Shown here one piece after another: positions 24,091 to 36,041 of a stretch of DNA of 64,000 nt (its first letter is position 1; every line of letters starts with the position of its first letter). Source of the stretch: Trileptium ribeirensis. Lineage: Eukaryota; Nematoda; Enoplea; Enoplida; Thoracostomopsidae. Made by a program: the position numbers and the translations under genes. The notes beneath the pieces were generated by a model. That model saw only the letters and a program-made list of their open reading frames with translations, did not search any database and was not told where the DNA came from. The stretch spans positions 90,585-154,584 of the forward strand of contig JASANE010000138.1 in NCBI GenBank assembly GCA_030248225.1, written 5' to 3'.

Positions 24091-26179
24091 TTTATTTTGT
24101 ATAAAAGTTTTTTCAATCTGTATTTTTGAACGGTCAATGCCCCAGACATCAAGCATAATTTGGTTTGTACATAATCTTGTGATAGTGATGTTGTTGATCC
24201 TTTTACAGGATCGAGTGGTCAGTGAAAAGAAGACATCTAAACCCATAAGTTCTTTAATCACTGTAACAACATTTATCTAACACCGTTGGTGTAGCAAGAT
24301 TTATGTACGCTCGAATTTTTGTTCTTTTAAATAAATTACGTAGCTATTTCAAAGACATTGAAGTTTTACCTTTAACATAAATATTTTGTTAAATAAGGTT
24401 TCAATAGGTACTTAACTCTGTCGGGACATTAATAGGTAACGCAGGCAATTCCCAATCCCAGACCCACCCAGCCACCAAAGAAGCCCACCCTAAAACCTAA
24501 AATTAGGGTTCCTAACTAATTTTATTTCTATATAATCCTTATTCCACCAAGTCCTAAAATCCTAAATTTATAAAATTTATTTCGTTCCTAATTTGCATAT
24601 TTTTGTTTTGTTGTTTTATTAGCTGACATACGGTGCTTCCTTCAGTCAGCAGTCGGAGCTCGACAAAGTTGTTGTTCACTAATTATTACGGCGAAAAGAA
24701 TCACGCCTACTTTAGTTTATTTTAGTTGGTTCCAAAAAGCTACATAGCTTATAGCTACCGGCGTCCAGGTAATATGCAGTTGTTTACGTTTTGTCGGGGG
24801 TCTACTAGGCTACCAGCGGTTCCGGGGCTTAAAATTGACCTTTTCAGTTCTGTTTCACCAAATCCTATATTATAAGTTTCCCTAAAATATTTAAAATATT
24901 AAAATTTACATCCTTTATTTACCTAATTTACATATTTTTCACTCATTTCGCTCACTAGCTATGTTTAGATTAAGCTGTGCTAGTCCTAGTGCTAAACTCG
25001 TCGAATCTAGACGCTTCTCAAGAGAGCTTAGTAGTTCCGTATATAGTTTAATAACGTTTATTGTTTTGTATAATTGGATACCTAGCTAGCTTTTATTGTT
25101 TTATTTTACGTCATCGACACAGTTTCATCAGAGTTGTGTCTGACTTGTGTGTTAGTATTGGCAAGGTGTGCTAGCAGCTTACTCTATCTTACTGGTGGTT
25201 CAATTTAGAAAGAACCGGATTTCTAGCAAGCGCTTATACGCAAAGAATTGCGTTAATCCGGAAAACCTGGCTTTTTTTATGATTTTAAATCAGTAATCAG
25301 TAAGAATCGCATCTTATTGGTGCGGAAGCTATTGTCGGAGTATGAGAGCTACTACACACATAAGTATCCTAATACTGAGTAATAATTAAATTAGTAATGT
25401 TAGAGTCCCAAGAAAAACCTTGGAAAAAGTGGCAATAAAAATAACAGGAGCGATAGATTAGATAATTTAGGTTAGTAATACGTTAAAAAATTTCGGCCCT
25501 CCTTGGGTTGGGGGGGGGGAATCAGGGAAGGGGCCCGCCCACCATCTTTTCTGGTATAGCCCCCATAGTCTCTGGACCCCCAATCATCTGTCACCCCCAA
25601 AACCGATCTCTTCGAGATCAGGGTCACCCCTTTACAGGTATAACCTCCGATATGCTGATTCAACATTCTTTTATTTTCGGATTTTTTGGGGGGTATGGAG
25701 GCTTTTCTGGCAATTTTTTTCCTAAAGCTTCGCTAGGATAGGAAATTTTTCGCTTCGATAGGAAATTTTTCCCGCCTAACCCCCGGGGGGGCAATTTTTC
25801 CCGCTCTTTCCAATGGAGGAGGTTTCAGGGCTCTATCTCTTAAGGGGGCTTCAGCAAGGGGCCCTAATTTCAGGGGTCGGAATTTTTTTAGAAATGTGGA
25901 TTTTGGTTTTTTTCATTTTTACCATAACTTTTTATTGGATGGACCGATTTGGCTCAAGTTTGGACATGAAATAGAAGATCCCATGCGCTATCGAACGGTG
26001 TATTGTACGAATCCGTAGGTAGTCAGAGTAACGACATATGGAGCCCGATACTGGCAATGCAAGCGAAAACTGATATTTTTAAATGAAATTCTTATGCATT
26101 TAAATGGATGGATTTTTGGCATTGGTCATATCGTGATTAGGTTTAGCTTAGTACGGGGGGTCCGGGGGCGGAGCCTCCC
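24091..26179. other. Non-coding; contains a G/C-rich island at 25490-25870
   Basis: 24090-25480 is AT-rich with no feature. 25490-25870 has long G and C runs (ggttgggggggggg, cccccggggggg) and repeated ggaaatttttcgcttcgata-type units near 25730-25770. No gene is supported. Confidence 0.45.
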
Positions 26180-26440
26180 GGCTTAGGCTTAGTGTAAGGC
26201 TCAGGCTTAGTCCAAGACGTAGGTTTAGTCTAAGGCTTAGGCTTAGTTCAAGACTTAGGCTTAGGCTTAGGCTTAGTTTGAGGCTTAGGCTTAGGCTTAG
26301 TCTAAGGCTTAGGCTTAGTCTAAGGCTTAGGCTTAGTCCAAGACTTAGGCTTAGACTAAGACTTAGGCTTAGTCTTAAGCTTAGGCTTAGTCTAAGGCTT
26401 AGGCTTAGTCTAAGGCTTTGGCTTAGGCTTAGCCTGAAAG
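26180..26440 (-). repeat. Degenerate TTAGGC hexamer array
   Basis: About 260 bp built almost only of the hexamers CTTAGG, CTTAGT and CTAAGG. A frequent 18-bp higher-order unit is CTAAGGCTTAGGCTTAGT. Perfect (TTAGGC)3 runs occur, for example near 26262. TTAGGC is the nematode telomere repeat, but here it is interstitial and degenerate. The open frame through it (Leu/Arg/Ser repeats) is an artefact. Confidence 0.85.
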
Positions 26441-26887
26441 TTAAGAAATATATTTTGAATATGGTAACATTTTATATCGTTGAAGTCGTCTCGTGGAGCT
26501 CAGTAGTTCGAAAATGGTTTATCAGCCATAACTAGCTAAAGAGTGAAAATATCATGATAAATAAGGCACGGTTGAATTTGTCTCGTCATTCTGCGTGTAT
26601 CTATGCTACTTATGTCTATTTTGCTCATAAAAAATTTTTCTCGATTTTTCAACGTACCGGGTCCCCCTTAGTACTGGGGGCAAAATTTGAAAAATATGGT
26701 CAAATTTGGTACCATTGAACTCGCCTCGTCGAGCTGAGTCGAATGGTACCAAAATCATCGCTGTACAACGATTCCCTGGTTTTTTCCCACCAACCCAAGG
26801 AGTGCCAAAATTTCGACCCCGTGGAGTCGAGTGAGCAAAACCCGGGCGAGAATACAGGTGGGACTCGAATAAATTAGTAGTGCTACT

Positions 26888-27161
26888 TGTAACGTCTGGC
26901 AGCCAGCCGAAGTCGGCGGAACAGGTAGTACTATTCTTGAGTAGACGGGGCGAGTAAGGGGCGAGGAACCAACCGGGCGTGGCTTGTGTCTTTTCTTAAG
27001 TTTTGTTAAGCTACTTGAGCATGGTGGTGTAAATCAGCCGTTGTAGCGAGTTGTCACAGTTGTTGCAGCCACGTTTCGGACGATATATATTGTGAAATAA
27101 AAGATTGAAGGTAGTTTTTTATTCTTGTTAGTTGAACCAGTAACGATAAAGATTCGTTACA
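26888..27161 (+). repeat. 5' LTR
   Basis: It starts TGTAACGTCTGG and ends GATTCGTTACA, so the terminal heptamers TGTAACG/CGTTACA are inverted repeats as in typical LTRs. It contains an aataaa signal (in gtgaaataaaagattg). Its last 189 bp match 39025-39210 with only a few substitutions and one ~5-nt indel. A primer-binding-like tggcgctgcgag follows 2 bp after the end. Confidence 0.85.
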
Positions 27162-27163
27162 TT

Positions 27164-27181
27164 TGGCGCTGCGAGTAGTAA
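27164..27181 (+). other. Putative primer binding site
   Basis: TGGCGCTGCGAGTAGTAA follows the LTR by 2 nt. TGG at this position is complementary to the CCA end of a tRNA. I cannot say which tRNA. Confidence 0.6.
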
Positions 27182-27286
27182 CGCGGCTTACGCACTTCTT
27201 TTTACTGTGTGAACACAAATAAACAACAACCACTTGAGTTTTACCCCTTTGAAACCTAATCTAGCGTTGTTTAACACCTCGTCAGC

Positions 27287-28420
27287 ATGGGTTTAGACCA
27301 TTCTCCTGTTAAGGAGAAAACAGGTTCCACTTCTGAGGATAGATATCAACGAGCCCTTATGCGTGACGTTAGAGATATGCAAGGAGGAATTGCAGCAACT
27401 GCGCAAACAAGTAGCCGAAAGAACTGTACAAAATGTAATTTCAGGGTTGACTTTAACAGCGCCTAATTTAAAAATAGATTATTTTGCGGGAAGGCTTGAC
27501 GACGATTTCGAATCTTGGTTAGATAGATTCGAACTCGCTGCACAAGCATGCAGTTGGGACGAAGACAGGAAAATAACCATTTTGCCTTACTACTTAATTG
27601 AAACAGCACAGGAGGTGTACAGAAGCCTACCTCAGGCGACAAAACAGCGATATGCGTTGGTCAGAAAGGAACTGACCGCAAAACTAATGCCAGCTGAATA
27701 TTCAGCAAAACTACATAGCAAGGTTCAAGAAAAAGGGGAATCTGTAGCAGACTACGCCCAGAGCATAAAAAAGCTGGTGAGACGCGCATATCCAGGATCA
27801 GGTGACACGGCGGACGCGATTGCGTTAGACTGCTTTATCAGAAGGTTAGACCAAACATTAATTTCTCTTGTACGTATAGCTGATCCAAAAACTTTGATGA
27901 AGCCGTCGAGTTCGCAAGAAAGCAAGAGGCAAGACAGGGTTTTCTACTTCAGAAAAAGCATGAAAGTATAAATGTTATTTCTGATGGATATACTTATAAT
28001 TCTGCTAACACGACAAATCTCGAATTAGAAGCAAATAAAATAGCTGATGAAATTTCAGCGAAAATTTGCCTTAAATTGGGAGAGCTAAAAAGAATAGTAT
28101 CAACTTTGCTTCCGCGGAAGAGGATAATGCCCTCTTACCGTCTTGGGACCGTCAAATCGATTCGAAACATTCAGATGCTTTAAATAAAAAGGTTAATTGT
28201 TTTCGAAAGGAAAATATGCTAGCATCAAATACTCGCCATGACTCAATTTATAAATTCGAATGAACTAAAGATGGTAAGCCTATCTGTGGCTATTGCAAGA
28301 AAGTAGGTCACATTAAAGCTCGATGCAGAGCGCGACTATCGCAAAATCTAGCACAACAAATCATTAATAGGCAAAAATTTTATCCAAATAGAAACAAAAC
28401 CTACAGTAACCGTATTAACT
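27287..28420 (+). pseudogene. gag: gag (capsid and CCHC nucleocapsid), frameshifted
   Basis: The likely ATG is at 27287 (MGLDHSPVKEK). The frame shifts by about 27380 into the frame carrying the retrotransposon-gag-like core (DYFAGRLDDDFESWLDRFEL, then KLHSKVQEKGESVADYAQS), up to 27971. From about 27890 the likely original frame is different again (DEAVEFARKQEAR). A CCHC zinc knuckle, CGYCKKVGHIKARC (C-x2-C-x4-H-x4-C), lies at 28285-28326, just after an in-frame TGA at 28261. Gag would form the virus-like particle, and the knuckle would bind the RNA. At least three breaks make it non-functional here. Confidence 0.85.
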
Positions 28421-28464
28421 GTGTAAATTCGGAGGCAAATGACTCTATACTCGATGATGATCAG

Positions 28465-30720
28465 ATGTTAGCAACTTTTCATGAACAAGCAGAACAAATA
28501 AAGTTGTTGCAGCATCAGAATCAGAGACGTATTGAACAAAATTGCAGTAATTTTGTGAATCATGTGACAAACAAAATTGATGAATGCAAGGATAAAAGTT
28601 GTACTATTCATAACTTTAACCGCTCAAAAAATTATGAAGTGGAACCGAGTTCAATTCATATGAATAGGCATTTGTTGGTAAAGGTAATAATTATGCTTAC
28701 CTATTGCGTTTATATTACTGTCTTATATCCTATATATTTCAGCCATAGTAGTTGGTTCGCCGGCCATTATAATCTTCGTATTGCCGCAATATTTAAGCGC
28801 GTCACAACTGGAGACTGGATCTTGCTTTATTTGCGTGTTGCACAGTTAATTATTGGGTTAACGAAACGATGTTTTGGATTAACAATATATAATTTTTGTA
28901 ATGGCAAAAATCCGTGCAGTATTTTTGGACCATTGCGTTCTTGTCGCTATATCGTTGATGGGAATTGGCATGTTATCATTTATGATGCTAAGGCTTGTCT
29001 AGGTGCAGGCACTGTATTTTTTAAGAAATATATAATAGCAACAATAATGCTAAGTCGCATTCGTTGCTCAATCGCTATGCCAATGCTTTGTTAGACACAT
29101 AGCGGTGGACAAATGTTTTCACTTCCCAAAAGCAATTCAGTGCAATTTTAATCACAGTAGGAAACCCGCAATACGGTCAGACTTAAATATGTTCAAACGA
29201 AATCATTTTCAGTATATTTCAACAGCCTACAAATGTAAGGCTATCAAGCAGACAGTTCGAATATTCACATGGTTTTTTTACGATGAGCGACTGAAAGAGG
29301 AGCAATCGCAAGATATTCCTGTTTCAATTACCGAGTGCAGAAGAATGGAAAAGTTTCATAAATGTGCTTTTGGTAGCATGACGCCTACTGGAAAATTGTA
29401 TCAGACAAAAAATCCAGTACAGTGGAAATATCTTGGATGTGGAATAAATTGTTGTAAGTGGACCTCTTCATCAGCGTCAAATTGTTTCATATTTGAAGGC
29501 AAAGTTTACAAACGTCACGGTGTTTCCGAAATGGAAAGCACTAGCGGCGACGTAAGCCATTGTCGCTATTCGGACGAGTTTTGTGAATTAAATGATGGTT
29601 CTGTCATAATCTGGAAGGCTAAACAAGAATTATGTGAATTTTTACAGTGGAAAACCATAAAAGGAAAACAAATGGGAAATAACTGGCTTTCGTCGAATGG
29701 TAACTTAGCCCTAACATTCAACAATAAGACGCTGACTCAAGGTTGTCCTAACGGCAAACGTTTAACAATTTCTGATCAAGGATTAGCTGTAGAATTCATT
29801 CATAATCGCAGAAAAAGGGTTACCAACAGTACACCACTTATTCCACCAAACTTAAGTAGAAACCAGGGTGTTATCACTTCTGACGTGTTAGCTTTAAGTT
29901 TGCAAGCTGTGCAATTTGATTTGCAGGAAAATATTCAGTTTGCATTTAATCATACTATGACAAGCACTTGTCATAACATGAACAACATACAAAAACTATT
30001 AAAATCGCAAATAATATGTTCTCCAATATTATCAATGAGAGCTATTTTAGGACAAAAAACATAGTCACAGTATCAGGTGCCAATGCTGTTTTCGTATATC
30101 CCTGCGAAATTATGAAGAAAGCAGAATTTGTATTTCTACCTGTGAACGGTTCATGTTCCACTAAAATTCCAATTAATTTGACGGGAATAGCAAGGCCTAA
30201 AATAGGATATTTGGATCCGATAACTAATATCATTGACTTTTCAATAACTCGGATAGACTGTCGCCTAGTAGAACGCATACCACTGCAGCTCGAAAATAAC
30301 ACATACATTTATGACTCAGGAACAGGCAAAATTAAGTTGGCCGGGAGACTGCAAAATATTACATTATTTTCAAGTACCGCAAATCCATTGCAATTTCGGG
30401 CCACTATTTTTGAACAAATCGTCATGTATAATTGGTCTGAATTTCATAGCCATATTTCGTTGAATAACGTTTGGGGTGGGAACTTTACCACCAACGGAAA
30501 ATATTTGAGGCTCTCGGTTTTGAAAAAGGTGCAAAAATTGAGTCCAGTGCGGATTCTATAGTGGATAATATTGCTCAGTGCGGCTTTTTCGGGTTTCTGA
30601 AAGGTCTTTCGTTTGACGCTTATCAGGTCTCGGTCTTTCTGATATGTTTATATGTAACAGCAGGAGTATTCATTTATCATTGTTGCCCGAAGTTCATACT
30701 GAGATTATTTAAAGTAAATG
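28465..30720 (+). pseudogene. Env-like glycoprotein region lying between gag and pol
   Basis: Three open pieces in shifted frames (to 29094, 29105-30064, 30016-30561) precede a membrane segment at about 30630-30700. The first piece has a hydrophobic stretch near 28670-28750. The second is Cys-rich (CRRMEKFHKCAFG, GCGINCC) with Asn-x-Ser/Thr sites and a basic NRRKRV run like a furin-type site near 29810. The third has CEIMKKAEFVFLPVNGSC, then IPINL, then YLDPITNIID, a pattern I associate with the glycoprotein family shared by chuviruses and several retroelement Envs. This assignment is from pattern memory and needs a profile search. In most metazoan gypsy elements env follows pol; here it is upstream. 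The breaks show that it is not expressed intact. Confidence 0.6.
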
Positions 30721-33700
30721 TGTATAAATTATTTACGAAATATCAAGTACAACACATAAATTGCTTTGTACATAAAGAACCTGAAGCACCTGGGGTGCAA
30801 ACAGACGCAGAGATGCTAGCCATGACAGCGGTTAGACCTCATCGTCTAATGTGGCCCCAAGAAGAAATTTTTTGCAGCAACGAAATCGTAGAAATGTGTG
30901 GTTCTGTCGTAATAGCAAAAATTGAAGGCTTGCATGTTACGTGTCTGTTTGACACCGGTGCAAGCATTAGTTTAATCAGCGAAGAAACACGAAGAAAACG
31001 CCCCAATGTAGCCGGAATTGGCAATGGAATTGCTGCCCGCTCTATGATGGGACACAATATTATGACTAATGAGTCAATAAATGCAAACATTATTATTGGG
31101 TCAAGACACATCTGTCACACGCTACACGTAACGCGATTTTTGCAGTACGATTTGTTGCTTGGACGCGATGGCCTAAAGAAACTTGGGCCTGTCACTATCG
31201 ACATGGCAAAAAATAAAATTTTACTGCCACAGAATGACTTAACTCGCAGTAGGAAACGCCATCCGCTCATAAATAATGTTTGTATTGATGATTTCATTCA
31301 AATACCTGCTAGGTCTGAAATTACTATTAATTGTACAGCCCATTTCTCTGGAAAAAGCAAATTTATGCTGTTCGAACCCAACCGGAGAAGACTAGCTCAG
31401 ATGGGGTTGTTAGCACCGCCCATCCTATTACCTTCATCTAAGGAAGCCCAAATATTGTTTCTGAATACACTGCCTGAGTCTGTTAAGCTATATAAAAATA
31501 TGTGCGTAGGAATTTTAGAAAATATTTCTGATGGTAGCAGGAAGAAGCAACACGATTTTCAAAGCTACGAAAATGTAAGCTTCAAGAACAATAATATAAA
31601 TACAGGAATTTATTCACATGCTACACAAACATGCAACACTATTACGACTACGACATCATGGGTAGATAGATTAATTTCTGCTAATTCTCTTTTAAACGAG
31701 GAACAATGCCAACAACTACGGGAGTTAATTCTTGAATTTAAAGACATATTCGCTGAAAATGATTTCGGCTTGGGCCGAACAACAATTGTTGAGCACCGTA
31801 TTTTCACGGACAACATTAAGCCAATTCGGCAGCCACCTTATCGTCTGGTGGTTTCCGAAAGCGAAGCTGTGAAACTCCAATTAGACGAGATGGAAACTAA
31901 AGGCATAATAAGGCGCTCTACCAGTCCATGGGCCTCACCAATGATAGTAGTACCCAAAAAAGATGGATCTAGTAGATTAGTAGTGGATTGCAGACGTTTA
32001 AATTCTCACACAAAGAGAGATCTGTACCCTCTGCCGCGCATAGATGATATTTTAACGGCCTTGGGAGGTGCCCCGTGGTGGATTAGCGTTGACCTCTCTT
32101 CAGGCTACTATCAAGTGGAAATGCATCCAGATGATAAAGAAAAAACTGCATTTACCACTTTTTTGGCCTGTATGAATTCAACGTATTACCAATGGGACTC
32201 TTAAATAGCCCTGCCACATTTGAGCGGCATATGGAGTATATCTTGGCAGGCATACAATGGGTGAGCACAATGGTGTATTTAGATGACCTCCTATGTTATT
32301 CTAAAACGTTTGAAAAACATTTAGAAGATCTTAGATTACTATTTTCTAAACTTTGACAAGGTGGATTTAAACTTAAACCCAGGAAGTGCCAGTTTTGCGA
32401 AAAAGAGGTCGAATTTTTAGGTTATATAGTATCATCAGCAGGAATTCAAACTTGCCCAAAAAAAGTCGAAAAAGTGCAAAATGTAGAAAACCCAAAGACA
32501 GTAAAAGAGCTGAAATCATTTTTGGGGTTAGCCTCCTTCTACAGGAGGTTCATCCCACGTTTTAGTGAAATCTGTGAGCCTCTACATAGCCTTCTACGAA
32601 CAAACACCAAATTTGTTTGGTCAGATAAATGCTCTGACGCAATTAACATTCTCAAGAAAAAATTATCATCAGCCCCGATCTTAGGATTTCCGGACTTTTC
32701 GAAACCATTCGTTGTCTGTTCGGATGCTTCCGGAAATGCTATAGGTGCCGTATTGGCACAATTAGACGAACAATGGAATGAGAGACCAATATATTACATA
32801 AGTCGAAGTTTAAATAAGGCCGAAAGAAATTATTCAACATATGAGAGGGAAGCATTAGCGCTTACGTGGGCCCTAAAACAATTCCGACCATATATTTACG
32901 GTCGAAAAGTTACCGTATTTACTGATCACCAACCTTTGAAATATCTATTGACCACTCCTTCGGGTTCGGGACATTTGGCAAAGTGGGGTTTGCAGATTCA
33001 GGAATATGAACCGTTTATAAGTGTTCAATATCGACCGGGTCGCTTTAGTGGCAACGCCGATTTTTTGTCGCACATTCAAAACTCCACAAAAGATCATTCG
33101 GTAAACGTATTGAACGACTACGATAACATTCGAGAATTACAACTTCAAGATCGAGAGTTGTCATTCTTGTTAGAACGCATTGAGTCTGGTAAACTTCCAA
33201 GCGACAAACGTTTTGCAAAAAAGCTTTAAACTTTTCGAATAAATATAGTGTGGAGAACGGATGTTTGTTTTACATGCCAGTTAAACGAGATAATATTGAA
33301 TTTGAGGACATGAGATTGGTTGTTCCTACTTCAATGCGTTCAGAAGTATTGGAGGCGTATCATATCTTAGGAGGACACTTAGGAATCGCCAAAACACGCT
33401 TTAAAATAAGTCGATTCTATTTTTGGACGTCAAAAGGTGGTGTCTGGCCTGCGAGGGATGCGGTTCTCGGAAATCACCACCAACAAAATTCAAAGCATCT
33501 CTCAGGCCAATACCAAAAACATCTTATCCTTTCCAGCGCGTTGCAGTTGATATACTGTCATTGCCAGTTACCACAAGAGGAAATAGGTATGTCACAGTAT
33601 TCAGCGATTACTTGACCAGGTACACAGAGTCTTTTGCAATAAAAGATCAGGAAGCAAAAACAATTGCTGAAATTTTTGATAAAGAAATTGTCTGTCGTAT

Positions 33701-34503
33701 TCCTGTCCGGCGGAGCTATTGTCTGACCGAGGAACAAATTTTCTATCAAAACTGATTGCTGATGTATGTCATTTATGTGACACCCGTAAAGTAAACACCA
33801 CTCCGTGGCACCCAATGATGGATGGCCTTGTGGAGAGGTTCAATCGTACCTTACCTACTATGCTTTCAATGTATTGCTCCACAACCCAGAAAGATTGGGA
33901 TCTTTTTTAGATACTGCATTATTTGCCTATCGATGTAGCGTACAAGCTAGCATGAATGAGAGTCCGTTTTACTTACTTTTTGGAAGGGATCCCAGGCTTC
34001 CAATAGATGTTGCGTTCAGGCCTCCCAACCCGTACGTGGTCGACACTGAAGATTTTCGTGTTTTGCTTCGAGAAAAGCTACGTCATGCATGGAAACTCGC
34101 AAATGAAAGCCTCGAAGTAGCTCAATCCAAACAAGCAGGCTATTATAATAGGAATGCTAGTGATCCAGTATTTCGTATAGGAGATAAAGTGCGGATATGC
34201 ATGCCCTCTGGGAATAAAGGTATATCGCGCAAATTGAGACGAGACCTGTACTTGGGCCTTTACAGGATTTTGCATGTGGCTCCTCCGAACGTGGTTTTGG
34301 AGGATTGTTTGAACCCTGGTAGCCCCCCAAAACGGGTGCACTATAATGTGTTAAAAATGTTTAATGAGCCTTATGTTCCTGTTGGGGAAAATTTTTTTGG
34401 GGGTCGACGGAAATCCTTAGAACCAGGGGATCCGAACCCTACGGATTGTGGGGGGTTGGATGATGAACTGCGGTATAGACTGAGAAATCGCGATATTCGA
34501 TGA
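30540..34503 (+). pseudogene. pol: pol: protease, RT, RNase H, integrase (Ty3/gypsy type), decayed
   Basis: The first open frame (to 32204) carries a membrane segment and then an aspartic protease, LFDTGASISLIS with Asp at 30951. RT follows (IIRRSTSPWASPMIVVPKKD, then VDCRRLN), broken near 32160 by an apparent 1-nt insertion. The catalytic YLDD is at 32276-32287, and a TGA stop is at 32354. RNase H includes VVCSDASGNAIGAVLAQ, FTDHQPLKYLL and NADFLS. Integrase has the zinc His pair in YHILGGHLG, then CEGC after a frameshift near 33425, and DDE residues at 33549 (VAVDIL), 33725 (SDRG) and 33833 (VERF). The GPY/F-like C-terminal module reads LYLGLYRIL. The layout RT-RH-IN is that of Ty3/gypsy. 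The TM segment in frame with protease is odd. Confidence 0.9.
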
Positions 34504-35309
34504 TCGGACGAGCTCGTACAAATTAAAAGTGTGATTATGCCAATAAATACTACTATTAATGTAACGTTACAATGCATATTATATATAATAATAATTATTA
34601 TTGGTAATTACTCTTAATAATATATTAAATTCTGATCCATAGGTCAACTCGGAGAATTTATCGAAGGACAACGGCGTGTATGCAGATACCATCGAGGACA
34701 AGATACACTTGGAAGATAATTTTGAATCTCATAAGGGCGACACAGGTGGAAAAGACACAACTATGTCTATTGCAACTCAGAAATCGACCGATGGCTCCAC
34801 AAAAAGTCGGTATCTTCCGAAAGCTTAGAGACTGAAGCCTCTGATGATTCAGTGTTCTCCAGTGCTCGACCGAAGTCAGCAATAATAAAAAAAGGTGACA
34901 ATAATAACAGCCCTGGGCGAATGTTGCAGTTCTGAAGCTCATCTAAATGTGGAGACAAAAGACGAAGTGTCGGCACGGCACCAACGAAATCTTGATCTGC
35001 AAAAAATTGCGGATCAAAGACGTCGGTTTCATAAGCGTACCAGACCAGAGTATCTCGTTTCGGGAATATCTCATCCTTTAGGGGACCTCAATTTGTATAT
35101 CCAAATAATCTTCCGCCTTTAACAGTCGAGGGGGGTGCACTATTGACGGTGCACTCGCCCAATGTATGAAATAGTTAGTGCCGTCGCCGGACAGCCTCGG
35201 AATAGATTGTAATCGCCGCCCCAGTGAAATGTGGAATTGCTTAACAACAAAAGCTGTTTCTAAGTCTGCGGGCTATGCCATGTATCTTCTATAAATTATT
35301 AGATACGTA
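34504..35309 (+). other. Spacer between pol and the SGNH-like ORF
   Basis: It contains short open pieces (for example 34895-35122, ending with a basic DQRRRFHKRTRPEY stretch) and a purine-rich gaggggggtg at about 35128-35137 that resembles a polypurine tract. The sequence after this tract does not match the 5' LTR start, so I do not call an LTR here. Confidence 0.4.
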
Positions 35310-35327
35310 GTGGGTAAGTTAGTGGCC

Positions 35328-35900
35328 ATGGATGTTAACACAGAATATCCGGAGATGCAATTATATAATTTGTCACGGCGTTTATATGATGGAAACTATC
35401 AAATTTTTCTGCTGTTATCGGGTGAGGCGTGGCTCTCGACAGGCGTAAGCCCGGACAAGCTAAGCAATAGGACTCCGCTTCTGAGCAAAAACGTCTGGGG
35501 GGTGTCTGTAGAGCAGGGAATACTACGAGGCTTATTAGGTGATTTGCCGAATCAGGTTAAAAATGGAATTCGTACAGTAATAGTTGGAGATGCAATGGCG
35601 GAGTCATTTCGCGCACTAATTCCTCCCACAATGGACATTTTATCGAGGGCAGACGCAGGGATTATTGAGATTGCAGTATGGGTTATCGACGAACTCATTC
35701 CAGAGTCAGTGGAAAACGTCATAATAGTTACAGGAAATAAAGACGCTCGTAAAGGTATGCCGGCGGATGCAGCGTTTCGGCGGTTCTATGATCTTCTGAG
35801 TTTGTTACGGCGCTACCGCGGCCAAGGTGGAGTGGTGGTATCTGCATTGGTTCCAGATCAACAAGATTGTGAAAACATACACGAGATGTACCTTGATGTA
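35328..35900 (+). pseudogene. SGNH/GDSL-hydrolase-like ORF, 5' part (split by LINE)
   Basis: Open from ATG 35328. Numbered from the upstream GTG at 35310, residues 91-96 read IVGDAM where SGNH hydrolases have GDS; residues 141-145 (TGNKD) resemble the block III GxND; residues 174-183 (GVVVSALVPD) fit the following beta strand. The reading is cut near 35900 by the LINE. The remainder resumes after about 38394 with LLQDDGLFL, where the family has a DG.HL block. The nucleophile Ser is Ala and the His is Phe, so esterase activity looks lost in this copy. GDSL-type ORF3s are reported in bdelloid rotifer LTR elements and as ORF1 of some LINEs, where membrane targeting was suggested. My assignment rests on block order and spacing and is moderate. 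Confidence 0.5.
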
Positions 35901-36041
35901 CCTTGATCCGCCAACAGCCATGAGCATTCCATTTCCACAGATACCAGGCAATTCCAAAACTGATGGCAGGGAATGCCAGTGACTAACACTGGCAGCACGT
36001 TGTTGCCTGCAATTAGCAAAAAAAGAACGAGAGCACAGGTC

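Noticed and set aside
26278..26535. 85-codon frame encoding Leu/Arg/Ser repeats
   Set aside because: It is a direct translation of the hexamer array; no start context or conservation is expected.
35128..35137. Polypurine tract marking the 3' LTR start
   Set aside because: The following sequence does not match the 5' LTR, and the true LTR-like match is at 39025-39210.
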